From Rhodothermales bacterium (GTDB lineage: Bacteria > Bacteroidota > Rhodothermia > Rhodothermales > JAHQVL01): 64,000 nt of DNA. Location: the NCBI GenBank assembly GCA_041391505.1, contig JAWKNW010000013.1, positions 95,850 to 159,849 on the forward strand, in the 5' to 3' direction. Positions 40,326 through 49,437 of the stretch are shown here, piece by piece (the first letter of the stretch is position 1; every line of letters begins with the position of its first letter). The position numbers and the translations under genes are program-made. The notes under the pieces are model-generated. The model was not told the DNA's origin. It saw only the letters and a list, made by a program, of their open reading frames with translations, and did not search any database.

Positions 40326-43196
40326 ATGAAATACCGGCTACTGTTTCTCGTTCTCGCGCTCATGGTCCCGTCGCTGGCATGGGCCCAGACGGGCCATCCG
40401 GAAGTCGCGGGGTTTGCCCGGGACTCAACGTCCAGCGAGCGTCTGCCGGCGGTGAACGTCGTGCTGACGAGTCTCAAGGACACGACCCGAACGGTGGGCA
40501 CCTCCACGAATGCGCGCGGCTTCTTCTCCGTCGCCGTCCCCGAGCCGGGCGCCTATCGCCTGCAATTCTCGTTCGTCGGGTACAAGAGCAAAAAGACACG
40601 CATCGACGTGCCGGCGGAAGGCCTCAACCTGGGCTTCGTCCTGCTCGAGCAGGACCGCATCGCGCTCGATGAAGTCGTGGTCGAGGAAACCCAGGAACGC
40701 GTCACGATCAAGGGCGACACGACGGAATACAACGCCGGCGCCTACAAAACCAACCCCGACGCCAACGCGGAAGACCTGGTCGCGAAGATGCCCGGCGTGG
40801 TGGTGCAGGATGGGCAGGTCCAGGTCCAGGGTGAAAACGTACGGCGCGTGCTCGTGGACGGGCGCGAGTTTTTTGGCGAGGACCCCACCGCAGCGCTGCG
40901 CAACCTGCCGGCCGAAGTGATCGAGCGGATCCAGGTGTACGACCGGCTGAGCGACCAGGCCCAGTTCTCCGGCTTCGATGACGGCAACTCGGAACGCACC
41001 ATCAATATCATCACGCGCACCGGCACCGAAAACGGTCAGTTCGGGAAGATCTATGGCGGTTACGGGTCCGACACCCGCTACATCGCCGGCGGCAACATGA
41101 GCATCTTCGAGGGCAATCGCCGCATCTCGATCATCGGGCTGAGCAACAACGTCAACCAGCAAAACTTCGCCAACGAGGACATCCTCGGCGTCGTGGGCAA
41201 CACCGGGCGGGGCGGCTTCGGAGGGCCTCCCGGCGGATTCGGTGGCGGAAGACCTCCGGGCGGCAATCGCGGCGGCGGTGGCGGCGGCGGACGCGGTGGA
41301 TTTGGCGGGTTTGGCGGCGACACCGGCAACTTCCTAGTCGGCAACCAGGGCGGCATCAACGCGACGAATGCGTTCGGGCTCAACTATTCGGATCAGTGGG
41401 CCGGCGGGAAGGCCCGCCTTTCGGGCAGCTACTTCTTCAACAAGTCCGACAACACGAGCAACGTCCTGCTCAACCGCGAGTATTTTCTCACCACGGATCA
41501 GACCCAGCTCTACGAAGAGTCGAGCGACGGCAAGAGCGAGAACATGAACCATCGCCTCTCCGCCCGACTCCAGTACGATGTAAACGAGACAAACTCGTTC
41601 ATCTTCACGCCGCGCCTGAGCTACCAGTCCAACAGCGCCGCCAGCCTTCTGCAGGGCCTGAACACGCTGGCCGGCTCGGCGCTGAGCGCCACGACCAACA
41701 ACTACGCCTCGGACAACCGCGGCTTCTCGTCGAACAGCAATCTCCTGTACCGGCATCGCTTCCCGAAGGCCGGCCGCACCACCTCGCTCAATGTCAGCCT
41801 CGGCCTCAACGACCGAAACGGGGAGGGGGAGCAGCTGGCGTCGAACGAGTTCTACGACGAGGTCGACCTCCTCATCGCGCTCGATCAGCGTTCCAACAAC
41901 AGCGAACTGACCCACACCGTTTCGGCCAGCGCCGAGTACACCGAGCCGATCGGGGCGAAGGGACAGCTTCAGATCAACTACAGCCCGTCGATCACGAACA
42001 GCAATGCCGATCGGACCACCCATTCGCTCGACGAAACGACGGGGCTCTACACGATTCTCGATCCGACGCTCTCGACGATCTTCGACAGCCGTTCGATCCG
42101 TCAGCGAGCCGGCCTGCGCTACATGCTGCGCGGCGAAAAGTCCATGTTCTCCGCCGGCGTCGACCTCCAGCACGTCGACCTCACCGGGGACCAGACCTTC
42201 CCGACGACCTACCGCGTCGAACGCGCGTTCCAGGATATCCTGCCGCAGGCGATGTACAACTACCGGTTCAGCCGGACGGACAACCTGCGCCTGTTCTACC
42301 GGACGTCCACCAACACGCCGTCGATCTCCCAGCTCCAGAGTGTGATCGACAATACGAATCCGCTCCGTATCAGCAGCGGCAATCCGGATCTGCAGCAGAG
42401 CTTCTCGCACTTCCTGGTGGCGCGTTTCAACAAGACGCAGCCCGCCACCGGACGCGTGTTCATGATGTTCGCCAGCCTGAACCAGAGCCGCAACAACATC
42501 AGCACGGAGTCGATTCTGGCGACGCGCGACACGACGATCGCACCGGGCGTCGTGCTGGCCCAGGGCTCGCAATTCACGCGGCCCGTCAACCTGGATGGCT
42601 ACTGGAACGCGCGGTCATTCCTGACCGCCGGCCTGCCGACCGACTGGCTGAAGAGCAACGTTAACATCAACGCCGGGTACTCGCTATCCCATTCGCCCGG
42701 CCTGATCAACGGCCAGAAAAACATCGCCGACACGCACGGCATCAACGGAGGTGCCGTTATTGGTAGCAATATCAGCGAACGCGTCGATTTCACGCTGACC
42801 TATGGGCTGACGTACAGCATCGCGCGCAACTCCGTCTATCCCGAACTCGATGCGAACTACCTCTATCACCGCATCGGCGCCCGCGTCAACCTGCTGCTGG
42901 GCAAATCGTGGGTACTGAACACCGACCTGAATGCCATCCAGTACTCAGGCCTCGGAGAAGACTACGACCAGGACAACCTGGTTTGGAACGCCGGCCTCGG
43001 CTACAAATTCCTGAAGGGGAATGGGGGAGAGGTCAAGCTGATGGTATCGGACATCCTCAATCAGAACACCAGCATCGTGCGCACCGTCAACGAGTTTTAC
43101 GTGGAAGACAACCAGTCCAACGTGCTCGGTCGGTACATCCTGCTCAACTTCACGTACCGCCTGCGCAACTTTGGGGCGCCGGCCGGTAGGGGATAA
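40326..43196 (+). CDS. TonB-dependent outer-membrane receptor with carboxypeptidase-regulatory-like domain
   Basis: A 956-residue outer-membrane protein. A signal peptide (1-20, SLAWA) is followed by a carboxypeptidase-regulatory-like beta-sandwich at about 26-108 (GYKSKKTRIDVP), a plug domain at about 140-235 (ADGVV-type core here AKMPGVVVQDGQVQVQG, VLVDGREFFGEDP), and a long barrel ending in a C-terminal strand (LLNFTYRLRNF). It belongs to the OMP_b-brl_3 type receptors of Bacteroidota. A very Gly-rich segment at 292-334 lies after the first barrel strands. Such receptors import large ligands with energy from TonB; the ligand is unknown. The start at 40326 opens the signal peptide. A terminator follows at 43225. 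Confidence 0.92.
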   Translation: MKYRLLFLVLALMVPSLAWAQTGHPEVAGFARDSTSSERLPAVNVVLTSLKDTTRTVGTSTNARGFFSVAVPEPGAYRLQFSFVGYKSKKTRIDVPAEGLNLGFVLLEQDRIALDEVVVEETQERVTIKGDTTEYNAGAYKTNPDANAEDLVAKMPGVVVQDGQVQVQGENVRRVLVDGREFFGEDPTAALRNLPAEVIERIQVYDRLSDQAQFSGFDDGNSERTINIITRTGTENGQFGKIYGGYGSDTRYIAGGNMSIFEGNRRISIIGLSNNVNQQNFANEDILGVVGNTGRGGFGGPPGGFGGGRPPGGNRGGGGGGGRGGFGGFGGDTGNFLVGNQGGINATNAFGLNYSDQWAGGKARLSGSYFFNKSDNTSNVLLNREYFLTTDQTQLYEESSDGKSENMNHRLSARLQYDVNETNSFIFTPRLSYQSNSAASLLQGLNTLAGSALSATTNNYASDNRGFSSNSNLLYRHRFPKAGRTTSLNVSLGLNDRNGEGEQLASNEFYDEVDLLIALDQRSNNSELTHTVSASAEYTEPIGAKGQLQINYSPSITNSNADRTTHSLDETTGLYTILDPTLSTIFDSRSIRQRAGLRYMLRGEKSMFSAGVDLQHVDLTGDQTFPTTYRVERAFQDILPQAMYNYRFSRTDNLRLFYRTSTNTPSISQLQSVIDNTNPLRISSGNPDLQQSFSHFLVARFNKTQPATGRVFMMFASLNQSRNNISTESILATRDTTIAPGVVLAQGSQFTRPVNLDGYWNARSFLTAGLPTDWLKSNVNINAGYSLSHSPGLINGQKNIADTHGINGGAVIGSNISERVDFTLTYGLTYSIARNSVYPELDANYLYHRIGARVNLLLGKSWVLNTDLNAIQYSGLGEDYDQDNLVWNAGLGYKFLKGNGGEVKLMVSDILNQNTSIVRTVNEFYVEDNQSNVLGRYILLNFTYRLRNFGAPAGRG

Positions 43197-43224
43197 GCGG
43201 GCGTTCGCGCGGTCACCGACGACG

Positions 43225-43270
43225 AAAAAAAGGCTTGAGGAGTCGGGGCGCACCGCCCCGGCTCCTTTTT
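43225..43270. terminator. Bidirectional intrinsic terminator
   Basis: An A-run (43225-43231) and a T-run (43266-43272) flank a GC-rich stem of about eleven base pairs with a five-base loop (GGAGTCGGGGC with GCCCCGGCTCC, one G-U pair). It serves the TonB receptor gene on the plus strand and the SLC13 gene on the minus strand. The T-run touches the SLC13 stop codon. Confidence 0.88.
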
Positions 43271-45049
43271 TTATAGCAAGAACAACGAAATCATCGTGAT
43301 CGCCGTGATCGCCACGATGAGGTTGACGACGATGCCGGCGCGGAAGAAGTCGCCGAACCGATAGCCGCCGGCGGCCATCACCATCATGTTCGTCTGGTAA
43401 CCGATCGGGGTGAGGAAGCTGGCCGAGGCCGCGATCGCGACCGCGATGGCGAAGGCCTCCGGAGGGGCGCCGACGCTTTCGGCCGACTTGAGTCCGATGC
43501 CGAGCATCAGGGCCGCCGCCGCGTTGTTGGTGATGAGTTCGGTGAGGATGCTCGTCGCGACATAGACCGCGGCGAGCACGCCGATCGTCCCGAAGACGCT
43601 TGCGTGCTCGGTGAGCAGCATGGCGATGGCGGCTGCGAGGCCGCTGCCTTCGATCGCCTTGCTGAGGCCCAGCGCCGCGGCGATCACGAGCAGGACCGGC
43701 ACGTCGACCGCCGCGCGGGCATCGCGGCCGCGCAGACAACGCGTAAGGATCATGGCGATGGCGCCGATGAACGCCGTCGTGACGATCGAGGCGACGCCCG
43801 CTGCGGCGAAGGCGATGACCGCCACAAGGATGCCGAGCGCAAGCGGCGCCTTGCCGCGCTGCGGACGGATCTTCTCGGGCCGGCGCGGTGCCACCAGATA
43901 AAATTCATCCCGGTTCTGATTCCACCGGGTGTCGAATCCCTTGCGGGCCTCGATCAGCAACAGGTCGCCGGCCCGCAGCACCACCCGGCCGATCGATTTG
44001 TCGATGCTCTCGTCCTGCCGGTAGATGCCCAGCACGACGCCCTGATATTCTTCCCGAAAGTCGACATCGACGAGTGTGGAGCCGACGAGCCGGGACGTGG
44101 GGGCGATCACCGCCTCGTAGATCGGCAGCGTCATGTGGCCGCCCGACTCCATGCTTTCCACGACAGGCCGCAGCCCCTGCCGTTCCAGCAGGCTGTCCAG
44201 CAAGGCCGGGCTGCCGCGGAAGGCGAGGAGATCGCGTTCGCGGATCACCATTTCGGGCGAGGAGGGGATGACTTCCTTGTTGCGGATGATGTGCGCCAGA
44301 TAGGCCTCGCCGAGCGACCGGAGGCCGGCTTCTTCGATGGTCTTCCCAACGAGCGGCGCCTCGGGCGGCACCTCGAACTCAAACAGATACTGATGCATGC
44401 CCTCGTCCGCCGCGCCGCCCGGCTCGATGCGCGTAGGGAGCAACCGATGCCCGAACACGGCAAAATACAGGATCGTCGCCAGTGCCGCCGGGCCGCCGAT
44501 CCACGCGAGGTCGAACAAGCCCAGCCCTTCATACCCCGCCTGCTCCATCAGGCCGGCGACCAGCAGGTTGGTGGAGGTGCCGATGAGCGTTGTCATGCCC
44601 CCGACGATCGTCGCGTACGAAAGCGGGATCATCAGCTTGGACGGGGAGACGTTGTGGTTCTCGCACCAGAGGCGGACGCGCGGGATGAGCATCGCCACGA
44701 TGGGCGTGTTGTTCAGAAACGCCGACATCGCCGCCGTGGTCGCCATCATGCGCAGTGAGACCAGCGGAAGACGCCGCGACTGGGGAAAGATGAGCCGATC
44801 AAAAAAGCTCAGCGCCCCGGTGTTCTGCACGCCGGCCGCCACGATGAACAGGGCGCCCACGGCAAGCACGGCGCTGTTCGACAGCCCCGAAAACGCCTGC
44901 TCCGGCGTGAGCACGCCGGTCAGCAGCAACGGGGCGAGCGAACCGAACAGAATCATCTCGGGGCGGCCAATCCCTTTCATGAGGGCCGTCAACATGGCGA
45001 TGATCACACCAAGCGTTAACCACGCTTCCCATCCTAGCGCTTCGAACAT
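43271..45049 (-). CDS. SLC13/DASS-family permease with two RCK_C (TrkA-C) domains
   Basis: A 592-residue inner-membrane anion transporter. Membrane helices occupy about 6-205 and 400-592, with the signature SAFLNNTPIVAMLIP (helix 4-5 hairpin) and its repeat ELITNNAAAALMLGIGL. Between them, about 215-380, lie two cytoplasmic TrkA-C domains. This layout is common in bacterial sodium:sulfate, dicarboxylate or anion symporters. The TrkA-C domains may bind a regulatory ligand. I chose the ATG at 45049. A bidirectional terminator is at the 3' end, and no partner genes adjoin it. Confidence 0.92.
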   Translation of the reverse strand: MFEALGWEAWLTLGVIIAMLTALMKGIGRPEMILFGSLAPLLLTGVLTPEQAFSGLSNSAVLAVGALFIVAAGVQNTGALSFFDRLIFPQSRRLPLVSLRMMATTAAMSAFLNNTPIVAMLIPRVRLWCENHNVSPSKLMIPLSYATIVGGMTTLIGTSTNLLVAGLMEQAGYEGLGLFDLAWIGGPAALATILYFAVFGHRLLPTRIEPGGAADEGMHQYLFEFEVPPEAPLVGKTIEEAGLRSLGEAYLAHIIRNKEVIPSSPEMVIRERDLLAFRGSPALLDSLLERQGLRPVVESMESGGHMTLPIYEAVIAPTSRLVGSTLVDVDFREEYQGVVLGIYRQDESIDKSIGRVVLRAGDLLLIEARKGFDTRWNQNRDEFYLVAPRRPEKIRPQRGKAPLALGILVAVIAFAAAGVASIVTTAFIGAIAMILTRCLRGRDARAAVDVPVLLVIAAALGLSKAIEGSGLAAAIAMLLTEHASVFGTIGVLAAVYVATSILTELITNNAAAALMLGIGLKSAESVGAPPEAFAIAVAIAASASFLTPIGYQTNMMVMAAGGYRFGDFFRAGIVVNLIVAITAITMISLFLL

Positions 45050-45465
45050 GATCGTCAACTCTATATCGAGAAATGCTTTACATAGCGGCCTTAATCCTGA
45101 CAGTATCGCCGCCAGACCGGGGCATATTCAGTCGAAAGGTCGTTCCGACCCGGTCCAATATCAGAACAAAAGTCAAATCCTGCACATATTTAATGCGACG
45201 CTAATGCAACATCGCAACGCGCCGATACAGCCATGGAGGCGCATCGTGCCCGGAAGGGACGGATTATCGGACCTGAGGGAACCCTTGATGCGTTCGCACG
45301 AACAAAACGCGTCTGCATTCCTCGCAGGGCGCGAGGAGTAGATACCGAAGGTGCGCTCGCCACCGATGCTTTGCGCCCTCTGGCCACCCACCCAGAGTTC
45401 GACCCGATTTTGCGCCGCGGTCTCGCGACCGGCGGCCTCGCACTGATTGTGATGCTTGATAGATC
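45050..45465. other. Non-coding gap of 416 bp
   Basis: This divergent region between the SLC13 permease and the UDP-glucose pyrophosphorylase gene has AT-rich patches near 45060-45100 and 45155-45200 that could be promoters for either side. Open frames exist but lack protein-like composition. I can name no defined element. Confidence 0.5.
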
Positions 45466-46857
45466 ATGGTATTTACGCAAGAGGCATTTGCACCGTATCG
45501 GGAACGGATGGAGGCGGAAGGGCTTCCAGAAATCGCCATTCGCGCCTTCGCGCACTATTACGAGCAACTCCTGAGCGGGGAGACGGGGCTCATTCCGGAA
45601 TCGCACATCGCGCCGGTCGAGGCACTGCCGGACGCAGAGCAGCTGTCCGAGCGGGAGCGGCAGGCCGGCATCGAGGCCTTGCCCCGAACGGTCATGCTCA
45701 AGCTCAACGGCGGGCTGGGCACCAGCATGGGGCTCGAGCGGGCGAAATCGTTGCTGCGCGTCAAGCAGAACCTGACCTTTCTGGACATCATCGCGCGGCA
45801 GGCACTGCGTCGCGAGATGCCGCTCGTGCTGATGAACAGCTTCTCGACGGCCGAAGACTCCCGCAGCCTGCTCGCGGCCTACGCCGGCGTCAGCCGCACC
45901 CTCCCGCTGGATTTCCTCCAGCACAAGGTCCCGAAAATCGCCCGGCATACCCTCCAGCCCATCGAGTGGCCGCAAAACGCCCAGCTCGAATGGTGCCCGC
46001 CGGGGCATGGCGACCTCTACACCGCCATCGTGACCAGCGGCATGCTGGAGGCCCTGCTGGACGACGGCTACCGCTACCTCTTCGTCTCGAACAGCGATAA
46101 CCTCGGCGCCGTCGTCGACGAAGCCATCCTCGGGTACTTCGCCGCGAACCGGCTCCCCTTCATGATGGAAGTGGCCGACCGGACGCCGGCGGACCGCAAG
46201 GGCGGCCATCTGGCCCGGTCGCGCGAGGGCGGGCTCGTCCTCCGCGAATCCGCGCAGTGCCCGGATGAGGATGCCGGCGCGTTTCAGGACATCCATCGGC
46301 ACCGCTACTTCAATACCAACAACCTCTGGATCGATCTCGACGCACTCCAGCGTCTCCTGGTGTCACACGACGGCCTGATGGGGCTGCCAATGATCCGGAA
46401 CAGCAAGACCGTCGACCCCCGCGACCCGCATTCCACGCCCGTCTACCAGCTGGAAACGGCGATGGGCGCCGCCATCGCGCTTTTCGAGGACGCCGGCGCC
46501 ATCCGGGTGCCCCGTTCGCGCTTCGCGCCCGTGAAAACCACCAACGAACTGCTCGCGGTGCAGTCCGACGCCTACCTCCTGCACGAGGATTACACGATCG
46601 GCATGCACCCAGGCCGTGCCGGCCAGGTGCCCGTGGTGCATCTCGACGCCGCCCACTACCGCACGGTCGACCAGCTCGCCGAACATACGCCGCACGGCGC
46701 CCCTTCGCTCGAAGCCTGCACGTCGCTCCACGTCACAGGCCGCGTCCGGTTCGGACGCGGGGTGCGGCTGGTGGGGGATGTCCACATCGTCAACCGCTCC
46801 GCCTCGCCGGCCACCGTTCCGGACCACAGCGTCATCGAAGGCCGGCTCGAGCTCTGA
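45466..46857 (+). CDS. UTP-glucose-1-phosphate uridylyltransferase, eukaryotic type
   Basis: A 463-residue UDPGP-family nucleotidyltransferase. LNGGLGTSMG at 80-89 is the nucleotide-binding loop of the eukaryotic-type enzyme, followed by FLDIIARQ, LMNSFSTAEDS, WCPPGHGDLYTAI, FVSNSDNLGAVVD and YFNTNNLWIDL. The C-terminus (about 400-463) is a left-handed helix-like segment. It makes UDP-glucose from UTP and glucose-1-phosphate for polysaccharide and glycan synthesis. This is unrelated to the bacterial GalU type but is common in Bacteroidota and plant-like lineages. A heptamer array follows the stop by 17 bp. Confidence 0.94.
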   Translation: MVFTQEAFAPYRERMEAEGLPEIAIRAFAHYYEQLLSGETGLIPESHIAPVEALPDAEQLSERERQAGIEALPRTVMLKLNGGLGTSMGLERAKSLLRVKQNLTFLDIIARQALRREMPLVLMNSFSTAEDSRSLLAAYAGVSRTLPLDFLQHKVPKIARHTLQPIEWPQNAQLEWCPPGHGDLYTAIVTSGMLEALLDDGYRYLFVSNSDNLGAVVDEAILGYFAANRLPFMMEVADRTPADRKGGHLARSREGGLVLRESAQCPDEDAGAFQDIHRHRYFNTNNLWIDLDALQRLLVSHDGLMGLPMIRNSKTVDPRDPHSTPVYQLETAMGAAIALFEDAGAIRVPRSRFAPVKTTNELLAVQSDAYLLHEDYTIGMHPGRAGQVPVVHLDAAHYRTVDQLAEHTPHGAPSLEACTSLHVTGRVRFGRGVRLVGDVHIVNRSASPATVPDHSVIEGRLEL

Positions 46858-46873
46858 TCCGACGGCCGGGGAG

Positions 46874-47059
46874 ATGGGGGATGGGGATGCGGGGGGATAC
46901 AAGATGCAGGATGCAGGATGTTCGTCATGAAACAGTGCTCTTGATGGGTGATCCGCATCTTGCATCCCGCATCTTGCATCCCACATCCTCCTATCCTGCA
47001 TCTTGCATCCCACATCCTCCTATCCTGCATCTTGCATCCTGCATCCCCCATCCCCCATC
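46874..47059. repeat. GGATGCA/TTGCATC heptamer inverted repeat
   Basis: The left arm (46874-46920) has AGATGCA and GGATGCA units; the right arm (46951-47059) has CCGCATC, TTGCATC and CCACATC units. A 29-bp sub-unit (CCACATC, CTCCTAT, CCTGCAT, then one extra base and TTGCATC) occurs twice in the right arm. The left arm is nearly identical to the left arm of the element at 10463. A 30-base loop separates the arms. Unlike the convergent cases, both neighbours here are on the plus strand. Confidence 0.9.
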
Positions 47060-47093
47060 ACATCAGTTAAGAAGTTCGATTTTCCGACGATGT

Positions 47094-47115
47094 TCTGATT
47101 CAGATTATGTCTGAA
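47094..47115 (+). promoter_or_regulatory. Possible operator upstream of the STAS gene
   Basis: Three half-sites of the type TCTGA/TCAGA are packed together (TCTGA, T, TCAGA, TTATG, TCTGA), giving a TTCAGA-5-TCTGAA inverted repeat that ends 20 bp before the STAS start codon. The position suits a regulator binding site for the partner-switching operon. No regulator is identified. Confidence 0.35.
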
Positions 47116-47135
47116 CGATCATCCTTCGGAAACGC

Positions 47136-47474
47136 ATGAGAACTCGGGAACGCAACGTCGGGAATGTCCTCGTAATTGAGATTCTCGAACGGCGTCTGGA
47201 CGCCAAAAACGCGGTAGCGATCAAGTCGCTGCTCTTGAAAAAGTTCGATAGCAATGTCTTCGACATCGCCATCGACATGGGCTCTGTAAACTTCATCGAC
47301 AGTAGCGGTCTGGGCGCTTTCGTGACGGCTATGAAGCTGCTCGGCGATCGCGGCTCGCTCGTCTTTTACGGCGTACGCCCGGTTGTCGCCGACGTCTTCC
47401 GGCTCACGCGGATGGACCGCATCTTCAAGATGCTCCCTACGGAGCCTGAAGCCATCGAAGCCTTTGCCGCATAA
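47136..47474 (+). CDS. STAS-domain anti-sigma factor antagonist
   Basis: A 112-residue single STAS domain. The phosphorylation site is FIDSSGLGAF, with Ser57 equivalent to Ser58 of SpoIIAA. Length and pattern match RsbV/SpoIIAA-type antagonists. When unphosphorylated it should bind the HATPase kinase encoded next, freeing its target sigma factor or other partner. Its gene is 8 bp upstream of the kinase gene and begins the operon to 50634. Regulation could involve the inverted repeat just upstream. Confidence 0.93.
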   Translation: MRTRERNVGNVLVIEILERRLDAKNAVAIKSLLLKKFDSNVFDIAIDMGSVNFIDSSGLGAFVTAMKLLGDRGSLVFYGVRPVVADVFRLTRMDRIFKMLPTEPEAIEAFAA

Positions 47475-47482
47475 GGGATTGC

Positions 47483-47914
47483 ATGCCAGTCGATGCCCCA
47501 CGCACGATAGCACTCGAAATCCCAAGCAGGCTGGACTGCATCGAACTGATCGGTGAGACGCTCCGCGCCTTGTGTCCGCTAGCCGACCTGTCGGAAGCCG
47601 AGAGCTATCGCATAGAACTGGGTATAGTGGAAGCGCTCAACAACGTGGTCGAGCATGCCTACGGCTTCCAGCCCGAGAGTACGATCCGGTTCGAGTTGAC
47701 CTTTCACCCGGGCCGGCTTCAGATGGTGATCCGCGATTGGGGGCGGCCGCGTCCCGGCAATCTGTCCCACACCCTCACGTTCGAGCAGGATATCGTGCAG
47801 TCGTGGCCGGAGGGAGGCATGGGACTCTTCATCATGCACGAGGTGATGGACGAAATCGCGTACGAACGCCTGGAAGATGAAAACTGCCTGACCCTCATCA
47901 AGTACATCCCCTGA
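47483..47914 (+). CDS. HATPase anti-sigma factor/serine kinase (RsbW-like)
   Basis: A 143-residue GHKL-fold protein. The N-box is EALNNVVEHAY (50-60), the G1-type box is IRDWGRP and the G2-type box is GGMGLFIM. It should bind ATP, phosphorylate the STAS protein on serine, and hold a target in the unphosphorylated cycle. No sigma factor gene is in the window, so the target is unknown. The following DUF3131 gene starts 6 bp after the stop. Confidence 0.93.
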   Translation: MPVDAPRTIALEIPSRLDCIELIGETLRALCPLADLSEAESYRIELGIVEALNNVVEHAYGFQPESTIRFELTFHPGRLQMVIRDWGRPRPGNLSHTLTFEQDIVQSWPEGGMGLFIMHEVMDEIAYERLEDENCLTLIKYIP

Positions 47915-47920
47915 GCCGCC

Positions 47921-49324
47921 GTGTATCCTCCGTTCTCACATCGCCGACGCCGAACTCGCCGAAGCCGTCGCCGGCGGCGCGAGCGGCTCGTCGCCACGCT
48001 TACGTATGTCGTGAGCGTCGTGGCCATCGCGGCGCTGATGCTTTTCGCCTGGATCGTGTACAACCGGTCGCAGGATCGCGCCGCGGCGGCGTGGGTACGT
48101 TTTGCGGCGGCCGAACCTGTCATTCCCGTTCGACGTCCGCAGCCGATGACCGCCGAGGATTCGCGGTGGGCCGCGGCCGCCTGGCAGTATTTTGAGCGCA
48201 ATACGTCGCCCCGCACGGGCTTGCCGGCATCCGTGGCCGGCGGGCGCACGGTCACCATGTCCGACGTCGGCTCCTACCTGATGGCCACCATTGCGGCCCA
48301 TCGCCTGGGCATCATCGATGTCATGGCCTTCAACGACCGTATGGGCCGGCTCCTCGCGACGCTCTCTCAGATGCCGCTTTTCGAGGGCATGCTGCCCAAC
48401 CGCGCCTACGACATCCAGCGCCTGGGCATGATCGGCCGCGACGGCGACATCGACCTGGTCGGCACCGGATGGTCGGGCCTGGATATCAGCCGGCTGCTCC
48501 TCGGTTTCAAGATCGTGTGCTGGGAATATCCCTATTTCACGCCGCAGATCCGCGACATCGTGGGTCGTTGGCGTCTCGATCAACTCGCAGATAATGGCAT
48601 GATCCAGGGCGCGCACCTCAGCCGGAACGGGCGCATCGTGCGCCACCGCGAGGGGCGTATCGGATACGAGGAGTATGCGGCGCGCGTCCTTTCGCTGTAC
48701 AACCTCGACACCCGCGAGGCCTCCGAGGTCCGCTCCCATGCGACCATCGCCGAGGTCGACGGGGTGGAACTCGCCGTCGATACCCGCCCGTCGTTTCCGC
48801 TGGAGGGGCTGAATCTGGTCACGAGCGATCCCTTTCTGTTTTACGGCCTCGAACTCGGGTGGGACCGGCAGATCCTGCCGATGGCCTATCAGGTGTACCG
48901 CGTCCAGCGCCAGCGCTTCGCCACAACCGGGGAGGCGATGGCCGTGGGCGCCGGCTACCTCGACGACTCGGGCGAACCGATCCGCTGTGCCGTCATCGTG
49001 GACAACCGCGCCTGGCGCTGCGTCAACGAAGCCGGCGAAAACGTCCGAGACGCCGCGTTTTTCAGCACCGGCGCGGCCATAGGGTGGGCGGCCCTTTTCG
49101 AAACCGACTATGCCCGTACCCTGCGCGACCTCGCCGCGCCGTCTCACCATCCCAAACGCGGTTGGGCGACCGGCTACAGGCTGCGCGACGGCGAACCCGT
49201 GACCACGTACACGGTGCAGTCGAACGCGCTCGTCCTCGAGGCCATCCACTTCCTCGCGCGAGGGCCGCTCTTCAACATGATGGGAGACATGCCGTCCGAT
49301 TTATTGAGCCGGCAGACCGACTGA
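47921..49324 (+). CDS. DUF3131 domain protein with N-terminal membrane anchor
   Basis: A 467-residue protein starting with GTG. An arginine-rich N-terminus (about 8-22) precedes one membrane segment (about 27-46, TYVVSVVAIAALMLFAWIV), so the rest is periplasmic. The mature region is a DUF3131-like (alpha/alpha) barrel of glycoside-hydrolase-like type (AAWQYFERNTSPRTGLPASV, SYLMATIAAHRLGIIDVM). DUF3131 genes often sit near exopolysaccharide or cellulose-type synthesis genes. Its place between the anti-sigma kinase and the SpoIIE phosphatase, with 6 bp to the former, suggests an envelope or polysaccharide function controlled by this module; that is inference. Confidence 0.85.
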   Translation: MYPPFSHRRRRTRRSRRRRRERLVATLTYVVSVVAIAALMLFAWIVYNRSQDRAAAAWVRFAAAEPVIPVRRPQPMTAEDSRWAAAAWQYFERNTSPRTGLPASVAGGRTVTMSDVGSYLMATIAAHRLGIIDVMAFNDRMGRLLATLSQMPLFEGMLPNRAYDIQRLGMIGRDGDIDLVGTGWSGLDISRLLLGFKIVCWEYPYFTPQIRDIVGRWRLDQLADNGMIQGAHLSRNGRIVRHREGRIGYEEYAARVLSLYNLDTREASEVRSHATIAEVDGVELAVDTRPSFPLEGLNLVTSDPFLFYGLELGWDRQILPMAYQVYRVQRQRFATTGEAMAVGAGYLDDSGEPIRCAVIVDNRAWRCVNEAGENVRDAAFFSTGAAIGWAALFETDYARTLRDLAAPSHHPKRGWATGYRLRDGEPVTTYTVQSNALVLEAIHFLARGPLFNMMGDMPSDLLSRQTD

Positions 49325-49437
49325 ACACGGTTCGACGGGCTTGAGGCATCGTTTCGGGCGACGATACCAACCTCACGGTGCAGCGAGCGCGATCGCTGCC
49401 GCCGGCCCCGATCTACCCAAGTGCCTTTTTGCGTTTC

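Noticed and set aside
45233..45574. A 113-codon plus-strand frame overlapping the UGPase start
   Set aside because: It overlaps a clear gene in another frame and is basic, low-information sequence without motif.
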